Both the position numbers and the translations under genes were made by a program. Below the pieces are notes generated by a model, which was not told where the DNA came from, ran no database searches, and worked only from the letters and a program-made list of their open reading frames with translations. From Prosthecobacter debontii (lineage in GTDB: Bacteria; Verrucomicrobiota; Verrucomicrobiia; Verrucomicrobiales; Verrucomicrobiaceae): a stretch of 60,143 bases of DNA. The DNA lies in NCBI GenBank assembly GCA_945869695.1, contig CAMBPV010000007.1, forward strand, positions 1 to 60,143, written 5' to 3'. How positions within the stretch are numbered: position 1 is the stretch's first letter; the number at the start of each line of letters is the position of its first letter. Positions 35,594-43,896 of the stretch are shown one piece after another.

Positions 35594-36229
35594 CTATCTC
35601 ACCCAGCCGCGGACCTTGAGGTGGACTTGGGCGGTCTTGCCCATGTAGTGGTCCATCTTGTAGTCGATGGCGGATTTGAGCATGTGGGTCTTGGCTTTTT
35701 CGGTCTCGCCGAGCGCTTCGAAGTAGAGGCCGAGGTAGAGGTGGGCGTAGCAGAGTTGATTGGTCTTTTCGGGCTCGTTTCCGGCCTCGGCGGCTTTCAT
35801 GACGGCTTCGACACTGCCCTTTCCGGCAAAGAGGTCATGCACCTCAGCCATGGGGATGCGTGAGTCGCCCTTGATGGGGATGAGGTGCTTCCGAGCTTCT
35901 TCGATGCCGGCGGCCTTGGCCACGCAGATGAAGTGCCAGGCGGCGTTTTCCACATCGTTCGGATTCACGGTCTGGTGCACCTCGAACTGGTCACGGCCTT
36001 CTTTGAATTGGCCGGTGTAGTAGAGGGACAGGCCGCGCTGCCAGAGCTGCGGCTTGGACTCGGGCTGGACCTTGATGAGTTGATCAAAAGCTGCGACGGA
36101 CTCCTTGGGTTTTGCGGCGTAGAAGGACTCGACTCCCGTGGCAAAAAGCTCGCGCGGGGTGGCTTCCTGTGCGCTCGCGCTGAGGGCCAGGATGAGGGGG
36201 GCGGTGAAAAGGAGGTGGCGTTTCATCAT
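35594..36229 (-). CDS. Secreted TPR protein coupled to the redoxin
   Basis: The 211-residue exported protein starts MMKRHLLFTAPLILALSASA with the cut after SAQE. TPR-like helices follow (AKPKESVAAFDQLIKVQPES, WQRGLSLYYTGQFKEGRDQF, YAHLYLGLYFEALGETEKAK), ending HMLKSAIDYKMDHYMGKTAQ. Its layout resembles NlpI-type TPR adaptor proteins. The start codon overlaps the redoxin stop (ATGA at 36226-36229, with a second ATG directly after), so translation is coupled. The pair may form a periplasmic thiol-handling unit; that is inferred from the overlap. Confidence 0.78.
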   Translation of the reverse strand: MMKRHLLFTAPLILALSASAQEATPRELFATGVESFYAAKPKESVAAFDQLIKVQPESKPQLWQRGLSLYYTGQFKEGRDQFEVHQTVNPNDVENAAWHFICVAKAAGIEEARKHLIPIKGDSRIPMAEVHDLFAGKGSVEAVMKAAEAGNEPEKTNQLCYAHLYLGLYFEALGETEKAKTHMLKSAIDYKMDHYMGKTAQVHLKVRGWVR

Positions 36230-37431
36230 TTGGTTTCCTCGGGTGCGGGAACGTAAAAGCGGCCCATGTGGTCGAGTATCTTGGCGCGGAGTTCTTCGCC
36301 GTTGATCTCACCGTTGTGGCGATAGATGACCTTCCCGCCGGGTGCGACGACGAGGGTGTGTGGGATGGGGCCTTCCCACTCGGGGTCGAGCGCTTGGATG
36401 AGAGCGTCGCTATTGGATTCGGAGAAGACATAGGCGTTGCCCTTGCGTCCTTCTTTGGCCAGGGAGGGCTTGAGCTTGTCTGGGACGATGGCGTTGTTTT
36501 CCTCTAGAAACTTTTTCACTTCGGCGAGGGTGTTGGGGTCATCCATGCTGATGCTGATGAACTCAAAGTCGCGCAGGCCAAATTTACGCGAGGTCTTCAC
36601 GAGCTCGGGGAACTCCTCGACACAGGGTCCGCACCAGGTGGCCCAGACATTGAAGAAGCGCACTTTTGAGGTGTCGTTCTTTCGCAGGGCAGCCACGCCT
36701 TTGGCATCGATGAGTTCGACATCGACGGTGCCTTTTTCCCACTTTTCTTGATCCGCGGAGACGGCGTCCTTTTTAGCGGCCCATTTGGTGGAGCAGCCGT
36801 GTGTTTTGGTTTCCTGAACGGCGATGGGGGTGCCCGCGAGCAAGGCCTTCACAGCTGCGGGTCCATCGCTGGATTTCACGGTGGCGGGGTCAGCGAAGCG
36901 GGAGTCGTCGAAGCGGCCTTTGTATTGGAGCTTTCGTTCTTTATCGAAAACAAAAACGTGAGGAGTGGCGAGGCAGCCGTAGGCCTTTGCGGCGGCTTGG
37001 GTTTCACCATCATTGAGGTAGGGGAAATTGAAGTCTTGCTCTTTGGCATGAAGCTTCATTTCCTCGAAGGTGTCGTTGTATTTGGAGTAGCCGAGCTCGT
37101 CGGGCCGCAGCGCAGAGGGGTCATTGGGATTGATGGCCACAAGCGCAAAACTGCTGCCTTTCATCTCATCGACAAATGAGATGAGGCGTTTTTCAGTCCC
37201 TTGAGAGTCTGGACAATGATTGCTGATGAAGGCGACCATGAGCACGTCTGCTTTGGCAAAGTCTTCGAGCGTTCGTTTTTTTCCATCGATGCCGGGCAGA
37301 TCAAAATCAGGTGCGGGGTCTCCGATCTTCAGCGTGGCGAGACCTTCTGGTGCCGCGGCTTGAATAGCGGATGCTGCCAGGGCCCCCATGGTCAGTGCGA
37401 GGGCGAAACTGAATTTGAGGTGTGTCATCAT
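36226..37431 (-). CDS. Secreted double thioredoxin-fold (redoxin) protein
   Basis: The 401-residue exported protein has signal MMTHLKFSFALALTMGALAA, cut near SAIQAA. The first redoxin/AhpC-TSA-like domain (about 32-200) has a single Cys73 in FISNHCPDSQGTEK, lacking a CxxC pair. A short linker contains the motif ETKTHGCSTKW (Cys213). The second domain (about 230-395) is thioredoxin-like with the active site Cys267-Cys270 in VWATWCGPCVEEF, as in TlpA/ResA. Two domains of unequal chemistry on one chain suggest one senses or binds substrate while the other reduces disulfides in the periplasm; this is inference. Overlap with the downstream TPR gene suggests a complex. Confidence 0.87.
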   Translation of the reverse strand: MMTHLKFSFALALTMGALAASAIQAAAPEGLATLKIGDPAPDFDLPGIDGKKRTLEDFAKADVLMVAFISNHCPDSQGTEKRLISFVDEMKGSSFALVAINPNDPSALRPDELGYSKYNDTFEEMKLHAKEQDFNFPYLNDGETQAAAKAYGCLATPHVFVFDKERKLQYKGRFDDSRFADPATVKSSDGPAAVKALLAGTPIAVQETKTHGCSTKWAAKKDAVSADQEKWEKGTVDVELIDAKGVAALRKNDTSKVRFFNVWATWCGPCVEEFPELVKTSRKFGLRDFEFISISMDDPNTLAEVKKFLEENNAIVPDKLKPSLAKEGRKGNAYVFSESNSDALIQALDPEWEGPIPHTLVVAPGGKVIYRHNGEINGEELRAKILDHMGRFYVPAPEETK

Positions 37432-37488
37432 GATTGAATGAGAAAGAAACGAATGTCCGCGAGGATCCTAGCATTCATCGAGCCACCC

Positions 37489-37839
37489 TCACTCGTCTTC
37501 ATACTCGTCTGTTGGATCAAAGGGGGGCATGGGCACATTGATGATGCGTAAGTTTCCCACGGCGCGGTGCTTGCAGCCGGGGCGGATCATCACGGAGGTC
37601 ATGGGTTTGAGCGGGATGCGCTCTCCATCCGCCTCCAGAAAGCCTTCACCCTCGAGGACGATGTAGATCTCGGTCATCTTTTTGTGGTAATGGACGCGGC
37701 TGTCGGACGAGATGTCAGTGAGGTGGACGGAGGCCAGTGTATTCCAAGGCTCATTGAAGGCGCGTCGGGCCTGGCCACAGGGGCAGGGGACGGGTGTGAT
37801 CTCATCAAGCTGGGCGACGGCGAAACGTTTATCGGACAT
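37489..37839 (-). CDS. Cupin-domain protein
   Basis: This 116-residue single-domain cupin is cytosolic. The first metal-binding motif is HYHKKMTEIYIVLEGEG (His-x-His then Glu) and the second region is MTSVMIRPGCKHRAVGN with a conserved His. The N-terminus contains CPCGQARRAF, which could bind another metal or be structural. Small cupins of this type isomerise or bind sugars, or act as sensors; no precise function can be given. It sits between mini-RNase III (30-base gap) and the redoxin (57-base gap), same strand. Confidence 0.87.
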   Translation of the reverse strand: MSDKRFAVAQLDEITPVPCPCGQARRAFNEPWNTLASVHLTDISSDSRVHYHKKMTEIYIVLEGEGFLEADGERIPLKPMTSVMIRPGCKHRAVGNLRIINVPMPPFDPTDEYEDE

Positions 37840-37869
37840 GCGAGCAAGGAACCACCCGAACCCAAAGTC

Positions 37870-38181
37870 TCAAGCCTTTCCGGTTCGCTTTCGTTTCGCC
37901 TCTTGCTTTTCAAAGAGAGGCTGAAGATTTTCACGGATCCAACGGAAGGCCGTTTCGAGGCCACTCTGCTGATAGATGACGCCGATCTGCGCCTCCACGG
38001 CTGTTGGATTGCCATGGCAGCAGAGGAACTGATTGCAGGTGAATCGAGTTTTCATTTCGGCATCCACTTTACCCACTTCTCGTAGCACGTGACTGCGCAC
38101 GTAGAGCTCGAGCACAGCATCACCGATCCAGGCGTCTTGACGGAGCTTGAGGATGGAGTCGGGGTCTGGAGTGGCAGCCAT
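37870..38181 (-). CDS. Mini-ribonuclease III-like (RNase III domain only)
   Basis: The 103-residue protein is made of a bare RNase III catalytic domain. DAWIGDAVLELYVRSHVL is the first signature (GDAV) and NPTAVEAQIGVIYQQSGLET matches the second (VEALIGAIYLDGG in RNase III) with its catalytic Glu. There is no double-stranded-RNA-binding domain, as in MrnC, which trims 23S rRNA ends. It is shorter than MrnC (about 130 residues), so the helical ends are minimal. Its role in rRNA maturation is inferred from the family. Its leader has overlapping hairpins at 38231-38273. Confidence 0.8.
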   Translation of the reverse strand: MAATPDPDSILKLRQDAWIGDAVLELYVRSHVLREVGKVDAEMKTRFTCNQFLCCHGNPTAVEAQIGVIYQQSGLETAFRWIRENLQPLFEKQEAKRKRTGKA

Positions 38182-38230
38182 GGGTGCGCCATCCTGCGGA
38201 GTATTGGCGGCAGATCAACTTGGGATGTCA

Positions 38231-38273
38231 CGGAGGCAAAAAAGTGCCCTGCCTCCGGTGGGGAGAGCAGGGC
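38231..38273 (-). other. Mutually exclusive hairpins between the response regulator and mini-RNase III
   Basis: CGGAGGC/GCCTCCG (38231-38237 with 38251-38257) and GCCCTGC/GCAGGGC (38246-38252 with 38267-38273) are both perfect 7-bp stems, but their arms overlap at 38251-38252. Only one can form at a time. The position is 42 bases below the response-regulator stop and upstream of mini-RNase III, so it could be a terminator/antiterminator pair or simply palindromic DNA. No T-run follows on the minus strand. Confidence 0.45.
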
Positions 38274-38314
38274 CGTGTGAGTTTGAATTCAGAGGATGAA
38301 CTGGACTGCAGGTC

Positions 38315-38956
38315 CTATTTCTCCACCCAGCGCACAGCTTCCATGAGAAGCTCGCGAGCGGAGCCGAGACCGAGTTTCTGACGGATGTTTGCCTTATGGG
38401 CGTCCACCGTTTTGGCACTCAGTTCGAGCTTTTCAGAGATCTGGTGAGAGCCGAGACCGCGGCCCACCATTTCAAAGACTTCGAGCTGCCTATCGCTCAA
38501 GAGACGTCCGGGCTCACCGCGAGCACCTGGTTTTGGTGTGGTGCCGCCGGTCACGATGCTGCCAAGAAGGGCAGCACTGAAGAAGAAGGAGCCCGAGATC
38601 ACCTGACGGAGACCCTGAAGCAGACGGGTGGATGACTCCCCTTTCATGAGGTAACCCATGGCACCCGCGCGGAGGCAACGCTCTGCATACACGTTCTCAT
38701 CATGCATGGAGTAAACAAAGACATGAGATTTAGGAAATTGAGCGCGAACTTTCTTAATGAGTTCCACACCACTGCGATCTCTAAGAGTAATGTCGAGAAT
38801 GATCACGTCCGGTTTCACCTTGGCGATCTGAAGGAGACCAGCATTCGCGTCCTCCGCAGAGCCGACCACTTCCATGTCTTCCTGCGAGTTCAGTATCTGC
38901 TTAAGGCCCTCGATCACAATGGGATGATCATCCAACAAGTATATTTTCTGTTTCAT
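38315..38956 (-). CDS. NarL/FixJ-type response regulator
   Basis: The 213-residue two-component regulator has a receiver domain (1-120) with the acidic pair Asp9/Asp10, phosphoacceptor Asp55 in DVIILDITLRDRSG, a Ser at the Thr/Ser switch (VFVYSMHD) and Lys105 (GYLMKGES). A linker joins a LuxR-type helix-turn-helix (about 148-205: LSDRQLEVFEMVGRGLGSHQ then SAKTVDAHKANIRQKL). It would bind DNA as a dimer when phosphorylated. No histidine kinase gene is adjacent, so it is an orphan in this window. Confidence 0.93.
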   Translation of the reverse strand: MKQKIYLLDDHPIVIEGLKQILNSQEDMEVVGSAEDANAGLLQIAKVKPDVIILDITLRDRSGVELIKKVRAQFPKSHVFVYSMHDENVYAERCLRAGAMGYLMKGESSTRLLQGLRQVISGSFFFSAALLGSIVTGGTTPKPGARGEPGRLLSDRQLEVFEMVGRGLGSHQISEKLELSAKTVDAHKANIRQKLGLGSARELLMEAVRWVEK

Positions 38957-39333
38957 GGTGAACGATGAATGCCTGATAACGAGAGCTTAGTCAAGCATTC
39001 AGCACTTCTTTCTTTCCTAAGAAAGGCTAAGCGGTTTGGGAGTCAGTTTGGGAACCTAAACCGAAGACATTGCTTTCAAAGTCTGGCTAAAGATGAAGCT
39101 CAGCCTGTTTCCGACAATTGCCCTAGCCCCAGATAGAGCAGTTGGAGCGCTTTTTTACTACCAGGTTCAAAGCCCTCGTGGATTCAGGTTCAGGCAGATG
39201 CCGGATCGAGGCGGCTCGGAGCCCCGATCGGGGGCACCTCGGGTGGATGTCACCATGGGCGATCCGTGAGTGGCCTCTTTTCGCGACACCTAGTCTTGTG
39301 AATGAGCGCATTTAGCGGCATGGATGGCCGGTC
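38957..39333. other. 377-base divergent gap with a stable palindrome
   Basis: This gap between the response regulator (minus) and the MFS/spermidine-synthase gene (plus) must contain both promoters, which I cannot place confidently. The clearest structure is at 39207-39241: outer CGAGG/CCTCG and inner GCCCC/GGGGC around a perfect 12-base palindrome CCCCGATCGGGG at 39222-39233. It could be an operator or leader hairpin for the downstream gene. No gene over 40 codons looks convincing. Confidence 0.55.
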
Positions 39334-41409
39334 ATGACTTCCAAGCTGCGCGCGAGCCTTCAATTGAGTATTCTGAGTCTCCTGAGCGCTTTCCTGCTTT
39401 TCCAGGTCCAGCCATTGATCAGCAAGTTCATTCTCCCTTGGTTCGGTGGCAGTCCGGGTGTCTGGACGACATGCATGCTTTTTTTCCAGGTGGTGCTGTT
39501 CGCGGGCTACGCCTACGCGCACGGCCTGACTCGTCTGCCCATCCGCTGGCAAGCCATCATTCATTCCACGCTCATTGTGGGTGCGCTCATCTGCCTGCCC
39601 ATTTCGCCATCTGAATCATGGAAACCGACAGGAGAAGAGGATCCCGCGACGCGGATCCTGCTGCTGCTGCTGGCGACGGTTGGCCTCCCTTATTTTGTCC
39701 TCTCGAGCACCAGTCCGCTGGTGCAAGTGTGGTTTTCCCGGGCTGTTCCCGGTGGGCGACCCTGGAGGCTCTACGCACTTTCAAACATTGGCTCCCTTGC
39801 GGCACTTCTGAGCTACCCGTTTCTCATTGAGCCACGGTTGGACGTCACGGGGCAGACTTGGATATGGTCTGGCGCTTTTTTGGTTTTTGTGATGCTTTCA
39901 TTTTTGGGCGTCTGGTCGGACAGGGTGGAGAAATCAGAGTCAAACAGCGGCGAGCAGGAAAATCGAATCGATTCAAATCCGACGCGTCGGTGGCACAGGC
40001 TGCTCTGGGTGGCGCTGCCAGCCGTCGCCAGTTTGCTCCTTCTCGCCGCTACCAACCATGTCTGTCAGGACGTCGCCGTGATTCCCTTTCTCTGGGTTGT
40101 GCCGCTGAGTCTCTACCTGGTGACATTCATCATCTGCTTCGAGCACGAGCGGTGGTATGTCCCTGCGCTTTGGGCCGTGCTGGCCATGGGGCTCATCTTT
40201 GCGGCGGCTGGATATCATGCGCTGCCCACGGGGCACAAACTCAAGTACACAGGTGAACTGGCAGTGTGCTTCAGCGCGACCTTTCTCGGATGTTTGGTTT
40301 GTCACGGTGAGTTGGTTCGATTCAAACCATCTTCCAGTAAGTTGACTGAATTTTATCTCCTCATGTCCGCAGGCGGTGCGCTGGGCGGGTTGTTTGTGAG
40401 TGTGATCGCGCCACAAATCTTTACGACTTATCTTGAGTGGCCAATGGCACTGCTGATCACCTTTCTCATCGCCGGTGTGGTGATGATGCGTTCGATTTTT
40501 GCCATCCAGAAGCGGTGGCTGAAGTTAGCCCTGGGCTTTGTGATCGGGGTGCTGACGGTGCCGGCGGTGTTTCTGATGAAAGGCTGGGGCTTTACGGTGA
40601 CGGAGCGACTGGAGCGAGTGAGAAATTTCTACGGCACCCTTTCCATTGAGCAGGAATGGGACACAGAAACAGGCGAGGAGTATCTTCAACTCTACCATGG
40701 AGGTATCGTGCACGGTCGGCAGAATCTGGGGGAAGCGAATCGGCAGGAGCCAGTGAGCTACTATGGCCGACACACGGGGATCGGGCGCGCCATTGAGTCT
40801 TTCAAAGCAAGTCCAGATGCCCGGATCGGCGTGGTGGGCATGGGTGCCGCGACGGTGGCCTGCTATGGGCTCAAAGGACACACCATGCGCTTCTATGAGA
40901 TCAATCCTGAGATCGTCCGCTTTGCAAAAAATCGATTCACTTACTTATCAGACATGGAGAAGCGTGGTGGCAAGATGGAGATCGTTGTCGGTGATGCCCG
41001 GCTTGCTCTTGATCGCGAGCCACCGCAAAACTTTGATGTGCTGCTGCTCGACGCATTCAGCGGCGACTCAGTCCCGGTGCATCTCCTGACTCGGGAGGCT
41101 TTCGTCATTTACCAGCGTCACATGAAGCCAGGCGGAATCATCGCCGTTCATGTGACCAATCGCTACCTCTCCCTGGCGCCGATCATCCGACAGATTGCAG
41201 CAGACATTGGGATGAAAACGACCCGCATCGAAACGGACACTGAGGGAGATCACGACATCACGGACTACGTCCTCGTGACCAACAATCAGCCCTTTCTCGA
41301 TGCCAATCCCAACGAGTCACCTTGGGAAGAGCCTGAGTTGGAACTTCCCAACTCCCCCATCTGGACAGATCGCAGACATAATCTATTTGAGATTCTGGAA
41401 AAGAACTGA
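39334..41409 (+). CDS. Fused MFS-like membrane / spermidine-synthase-like protein
   Basis: The 691-residue protein has an N-terminal bundle of about 10-12 hydrophobic helices (residues 1-430; QVQPLISKFILPWFGGSPGV, YFVLSSTSPLVQVWFSR). A C-terminal class-I methyltransferase fold of the spermidine-synthase family follows (about 480-660), with IGVVGMGAATVACYG as nucleotide-binding loop, FYEINPEIV, GDARLAL and DVLLLDAFSGDSVPVHLLT. Fused MFS/spermidine synthase proteins are widespread in PVC and other bacteria; which polyamine or small molecule they make or move is not established. The start at 39334 gives no clear Shine-Dalgarno sequence. It is convergent, with 19 bases to the next gene. Confidence 0.88.
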   Translation: MTSKLRASLQLSILSLLSAFLLFQVQPLISKFILPWFGGSPGVWTTCMLFFQVVLFAGYAYAHGLTRLPIRWQAIIHSTLIVGALICLPISPSESWKPTGEEDPATRILLLLLATVGLPYFVLSSTSPLVQVWFSRAVPGGRPWRLYALSNIGSLAALLSYPFLIEPRLDVTGQTWIWSGAFLVFVMLSFLGVWSDRVEKSESNSGEQENRIDSNPTRRWHRLLWVALPAVASLLLLAATNHVCQDVAVIPFLWVVPLSLYLVTFIICFEHERWYVPALWAVLAMGLIFAAAGYHALPTGHKLKYTGELAVCFSATFLGCLVCHGELVRFKPSSSKLTEFYLLMSAGGALGGLFVSVIAPQIFTTYLEWPMALLITFLIAGVVMMRSIFAIQKRWLKLALGFVIGVLTVPAVFLMKGWGFTVTERLERVRNFYGTLSIEQEWDTETGEEYLQLYHGGIVHGRQNLGEANRQEPVSYYGRHTGIGRAIESFKASPDARIGVVGMGAATVACYGLKGHTMRFYEINPEIVRFAKNRFTYLSDMEKRGGKMEIVVGDARLALDREPPQNFDVLLLDAFSGDSVPVHLLTREAFVIYQRHMKPGGIIAVHVTNRYLSLAPIIRQIAADIGMKTTRIETDTEGDHDITDYVLVTNNQPFLDANPNESPWEEPELELPNSPIWTDRRHNLFEILEKN

Positions 41410-41428
41410 CCTGGGGAGTAACGACAGT

Positions 41429-42991
41429 TTATTTTTGAGCTGGGAAGTCCCACACCCAGTCGCCTTTGTAGTTTTTGTCGGCAAACTTGGTGGCCTCCGG
41501 TTTCTTCTCATCAAGCACGCGTTTGCCACCGTCGTCCTTCCCGTCAAAGCCGACACACCAAAGCGCGTATTTGCCGTTATCGGTTTTCCGGTAACCCATG
41601 GGTTTTCCTGAAAGAGCGTCCAATGGCAAGGCCTTTCCATTTGCAAGCTTAAGGCCATCCAGGGAATCTGGATATCCGCCCTTCTCGAGACGGTGGCGTT
41701 CCAACGCACAGGCGATGGTCGCCTGATCGACGAGACACTGCGTGTAGGCTGCACGCTGAATCACTGAACTAAGGGCAGGAACCATCAAAGAGGCCACAAT
41801 GCTGTAAGGGTGCAGGTAAATCTGCTTCCGTTCCTTCTCAGTTTCGGCGTCCCTTTTCGCCACTGAATCGATCGCGGCCATCCAGCCCTGATCACGCATC
41901 GGCTTGATCATGGTGTCAAACTCACGCTCAATGAGCTGGGCTGAGCTTCCGTCCCAGAAACCGGCCGGTAGCATTCTGGCAAGCGTCGCTGCACCGGCAC
42001 CACTCGGCTGCTCCCCCAATTCATTCACAACTAAAAAAACGCTAGCGTCACGTTTCGCCTTCACGTACCGCATTGTATTCAGCCCGGCTGCCATTTCTGA
42101 CCGGAGCGCCCGAAGGGTGGCGAGCTTGAAGTCTGTCGAGGCGAGCAGCGATTCCAGCACTGCAAAATCCGCCGCTGAGCCAACTTGGGCATCGCAGACT
42201 TCCCAGAGAGCGTCGGTCATGACGCCGGAGCTCGTGGCCGCCACGAGGAGACCGATCAGAAAGGGATCATTGACGTTCGCCTCACTCAGCCGCGCCATGA
42301 TCCGCAATGACTGGTGCGCCTTAGCTGCATCTCCCAAACGCGCGGCTGCTTTGGCCCGAAGGGGCAACGGTTGGTTCAGTGCCATGGATGCAGTGAGGTG
42401 AGGCATCGTGACCGCAAACAAGTTCTCCGGCAGCTCCCGCGTCCGCCAAGCGGGCGTCCACTCTGAGTTTGGGCGATCAAGCCCTGCCGCAAGTTCGGCA
42501 AAAAGGGGTTCATTGGGCGACAGCACATTCAGGACGTCTCGCGCAGGATTGTCACTCTTGGCTACATCCTTCCCGACGCCCGCCTTCATCAGCCAGTCGC
42601 GCCACGCTACGAAGTCCTCGCGGGCACCAATAGCCGACGGTCTACCCGTTCGTGGCTTCGCCGGAATCTTGTCGCCTGATGGAAACTTTAAAGCATTGAG
42701 CCGACGACGTCGAACAGCCGGTTCGCCCTTCTCGCTGTCGCCATCAACAACTAGCGGAAGATCCTTCAGAGCGGGAATCGCGCAGAAATTATCCGCATCG
42801 GGGATGGGCTCGTTGGTCAGTGCCCGGAAGTCCGTTGTCTCACCTTCAGCTTTGAGTCGTGCCATGGCATCGCGCAACATCCGAGCTCCGGTCCAATTCA
42901 TCCACGCGTAGATCAGGGCGTAGAGCGTGACGATAGAAACAGCAGTCCACGCCAATGCGCGGACCCAACGGTTTTGAAAAAGGTTTTTCAT
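41429..42991 (-). CDS. Hypothetical membrane-anchored protein of the ECF cassette (520 residues)
   Basis: I do not recognise a named family. The protein has one N-terminal membrane helix (WVRALAWTAVSIVTLYALIY) followed by a large extracytoplasmic helical region. Near the C-terminus, ATIACALERHRLEKGGYPDS then LDGL...LPLDALSGKPMGYR resembles the soluble part of type II pseudopilins and related 'ALERYRLENGxYP' proteins common in Verrucomicrobia and Planctomycetes. The first codons overlap the anti-sigma-like gene by ATGA (42988-42991), so it is translated with the ECF sigma gene. It may be the sensor or effector of that cassette. Confidence 0.65.
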   Translation of the reverse strand: MKNLFQNRWVRALAWTAVSIVTLYALIYAWMNWTGARMLRDAMARLKAEGETTDFRALTNEPIPDADNFCAIPALKDLPLVVDGDSEKGEPAVRRRRLNALKFPSGDKIPAKPRTGRPSAIGAREDFVAWRDWLMKAGVGKDVAKSDNPARDVLNVLSPNEPLFAELAAGLDRPNSEWTPAWRTRELPENLFAVTMPHLTASMALNQPLPLRAKAAARLGDAAKAHQSLRIMARLSEANVNDPFLIGLLVAATSSGVMTDALWEVCDAQVGSAADFAVLESLLASTDFKLATLRALRSEMAAGLNTMRYVKAKRDASVFLVVNELGEQPSGAGAATLARMLPAGFWDGSSAQLIEREFDTMIKPMRDQGWMAAIDSVAKRDAETEKERKQIYLHPYSIVASLMVPALSSVIQRAAYTQCLVDQATIACALERHRLEKGGYPDSLDGLKLANGKALPLDALSGKPMGYRKTDNGKYALWCVGFDGKDDGGKRVLDEKKPEATKFADKNYKGDWVWDFPAQK

Positions 42992-43326
42992 GGTAGATCG
43001 ATGTTGAGGCTTAACAGCCGGTTGTAAGCGAAAAGCGTTTGTGCTGGCGGCTCACCGGTTGCGGAAGAAGGCGCGGTAACTTGAGGGGATTCAGATGGCA
43101 TCCAAGGGGTCGGCGCTGATAAATTCAGTATTAGCACCGCAGCCCACGCGAAGCCCCATGAGGCCATGAGCCAACGTGGTGGAAGGGTCTGGCGCACTGT
43201 CTGGGTTGACTCTGCTTGAGACATTGCTCGTGAGATGATCTCTGTTCTCCATGCCGAGGTTGGGTCAGGAGGGTTGAGTGATTCTCCCATCGTCTTTAGC
43301 TTCATTTCAAAATCTTCGTCCTTCAT
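42988..43326 (-). CDS. Candidate membrane anti-sigma factor of the ECF cassette
   Basis: The 112-residue protein has a short cytoplasmic N-terminus (MKDEDFEMKLKTMGESLNPP, then TSAWRTEIISRAMSQAE), a single membrane helix (WLMASWGFAWAAVLILNLSA) and a Pro/Ser-rich outer tail. No zinc-binding anti-sigma HxxxCxxC motif is present. The role is inferred from position: it overlaps the sigma gene by four bases (43323-43326) upstream and the 520-residue gene downstream. A dedicated anti-sigma or stabilising partner is the simplest reading; another small membrane function cannot be excluded. Confidence 0.6.
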   Translation of the reverse strand: MKDEDFEMKLKTMGESLNPPDPTSAWRTEIISRAMSQAESTQTVRQTLPPRWLMASWGFAWAAVLILNLSAPTPWMPSESPQVTAPSSATGEPPAQTLFAYNRLLSLNIDLP

Positions 43327-43835
43327 ATCAGTTCCTCATAGATCGGACGCAGAAGTGTCCGGAGTTTTTCGAGTGCGTAGCGATAGCGGCTGGCCGCTGT
43401 ATTGAGAGGGATGCCTTGCGAGTGGGCGATCTCTTCAAAGGTCATTTCGTCAAACAACTTCAAATGAGCAATGCTCCTTTGTTCAGGAGGAAGCGCGGCC
43501 ATGGCTTCAGAGAACTGTTTCTTGATGATCGCTTGATCGAGGTCGGGCATGATCTGGGTATCTTCGGCCCTTTCGATTGAGAGGCTGTCCTCTGCTTTCC
43601 TACGAGTCGATCGGCGGCGCAGCCAGTCGAGTGCGAGACGATGCCCCACCTGATAGATGAATGCTTTTTCATTCCGGATCTCGGTTTCCCCGTTCTGGAT
43701 CGCCAGCTTTACAAAAAGCTCCTGAAGAAGGTCCTTTGCGTCACTCTCCGACTTTGTGAAGGTCAGCAGATATCGATACAATCCTTCCGAGTAGGAATCG
43801 TAGAGAACTTCGAGCTTTCTGCGCAGTGTGGACAT
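43323..43835 (-). CDS. ECF RNA polymerase sigma factor
   Basis: The 170-residue extracytoplasmic-function sigma factor has region 2 at about 12-75 (LYRYLLTFTKSESDAKDLLQ, then KAFIYQVGHRLALDWLRRR) and region 4 at about 110-165 (LPPEQRSIAHLKLFDEMTFE, then IPLNTAASRYRYALEKLR). Regions 1 and 3 are absent, as usual. It leads a compact overlapping three-gene unit with a membrane protein and a 520-residue anchored protein. The 61 bases upstream (43836-43896) probably hold its promoter, possibly autoregulated. Which signal it answers is unknown. Confidence 0.92.
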   Translation of the reverse strand: MSTLRRKLEVLYDSYSEGLYRYLLTFTKSESDAKDLLQELFVKLAIQNGETEIRNEKAFIYQVGHRLALDWLRRRSTRRKAEDSLSIERAEDTQIMPDLDQAIIKKQFSEAMAALPPEQRSIAHLKLFDEMTFEEIAHSQGIPLNTAASRYRYALEKLRTLLRPIYEELI

Positions 43836-43896
43836 CAGGATCTGCCTCTATGACGCAGAGATTGAGAGCTCTTGTCTAAACTTTCGAAAAGAAAAA

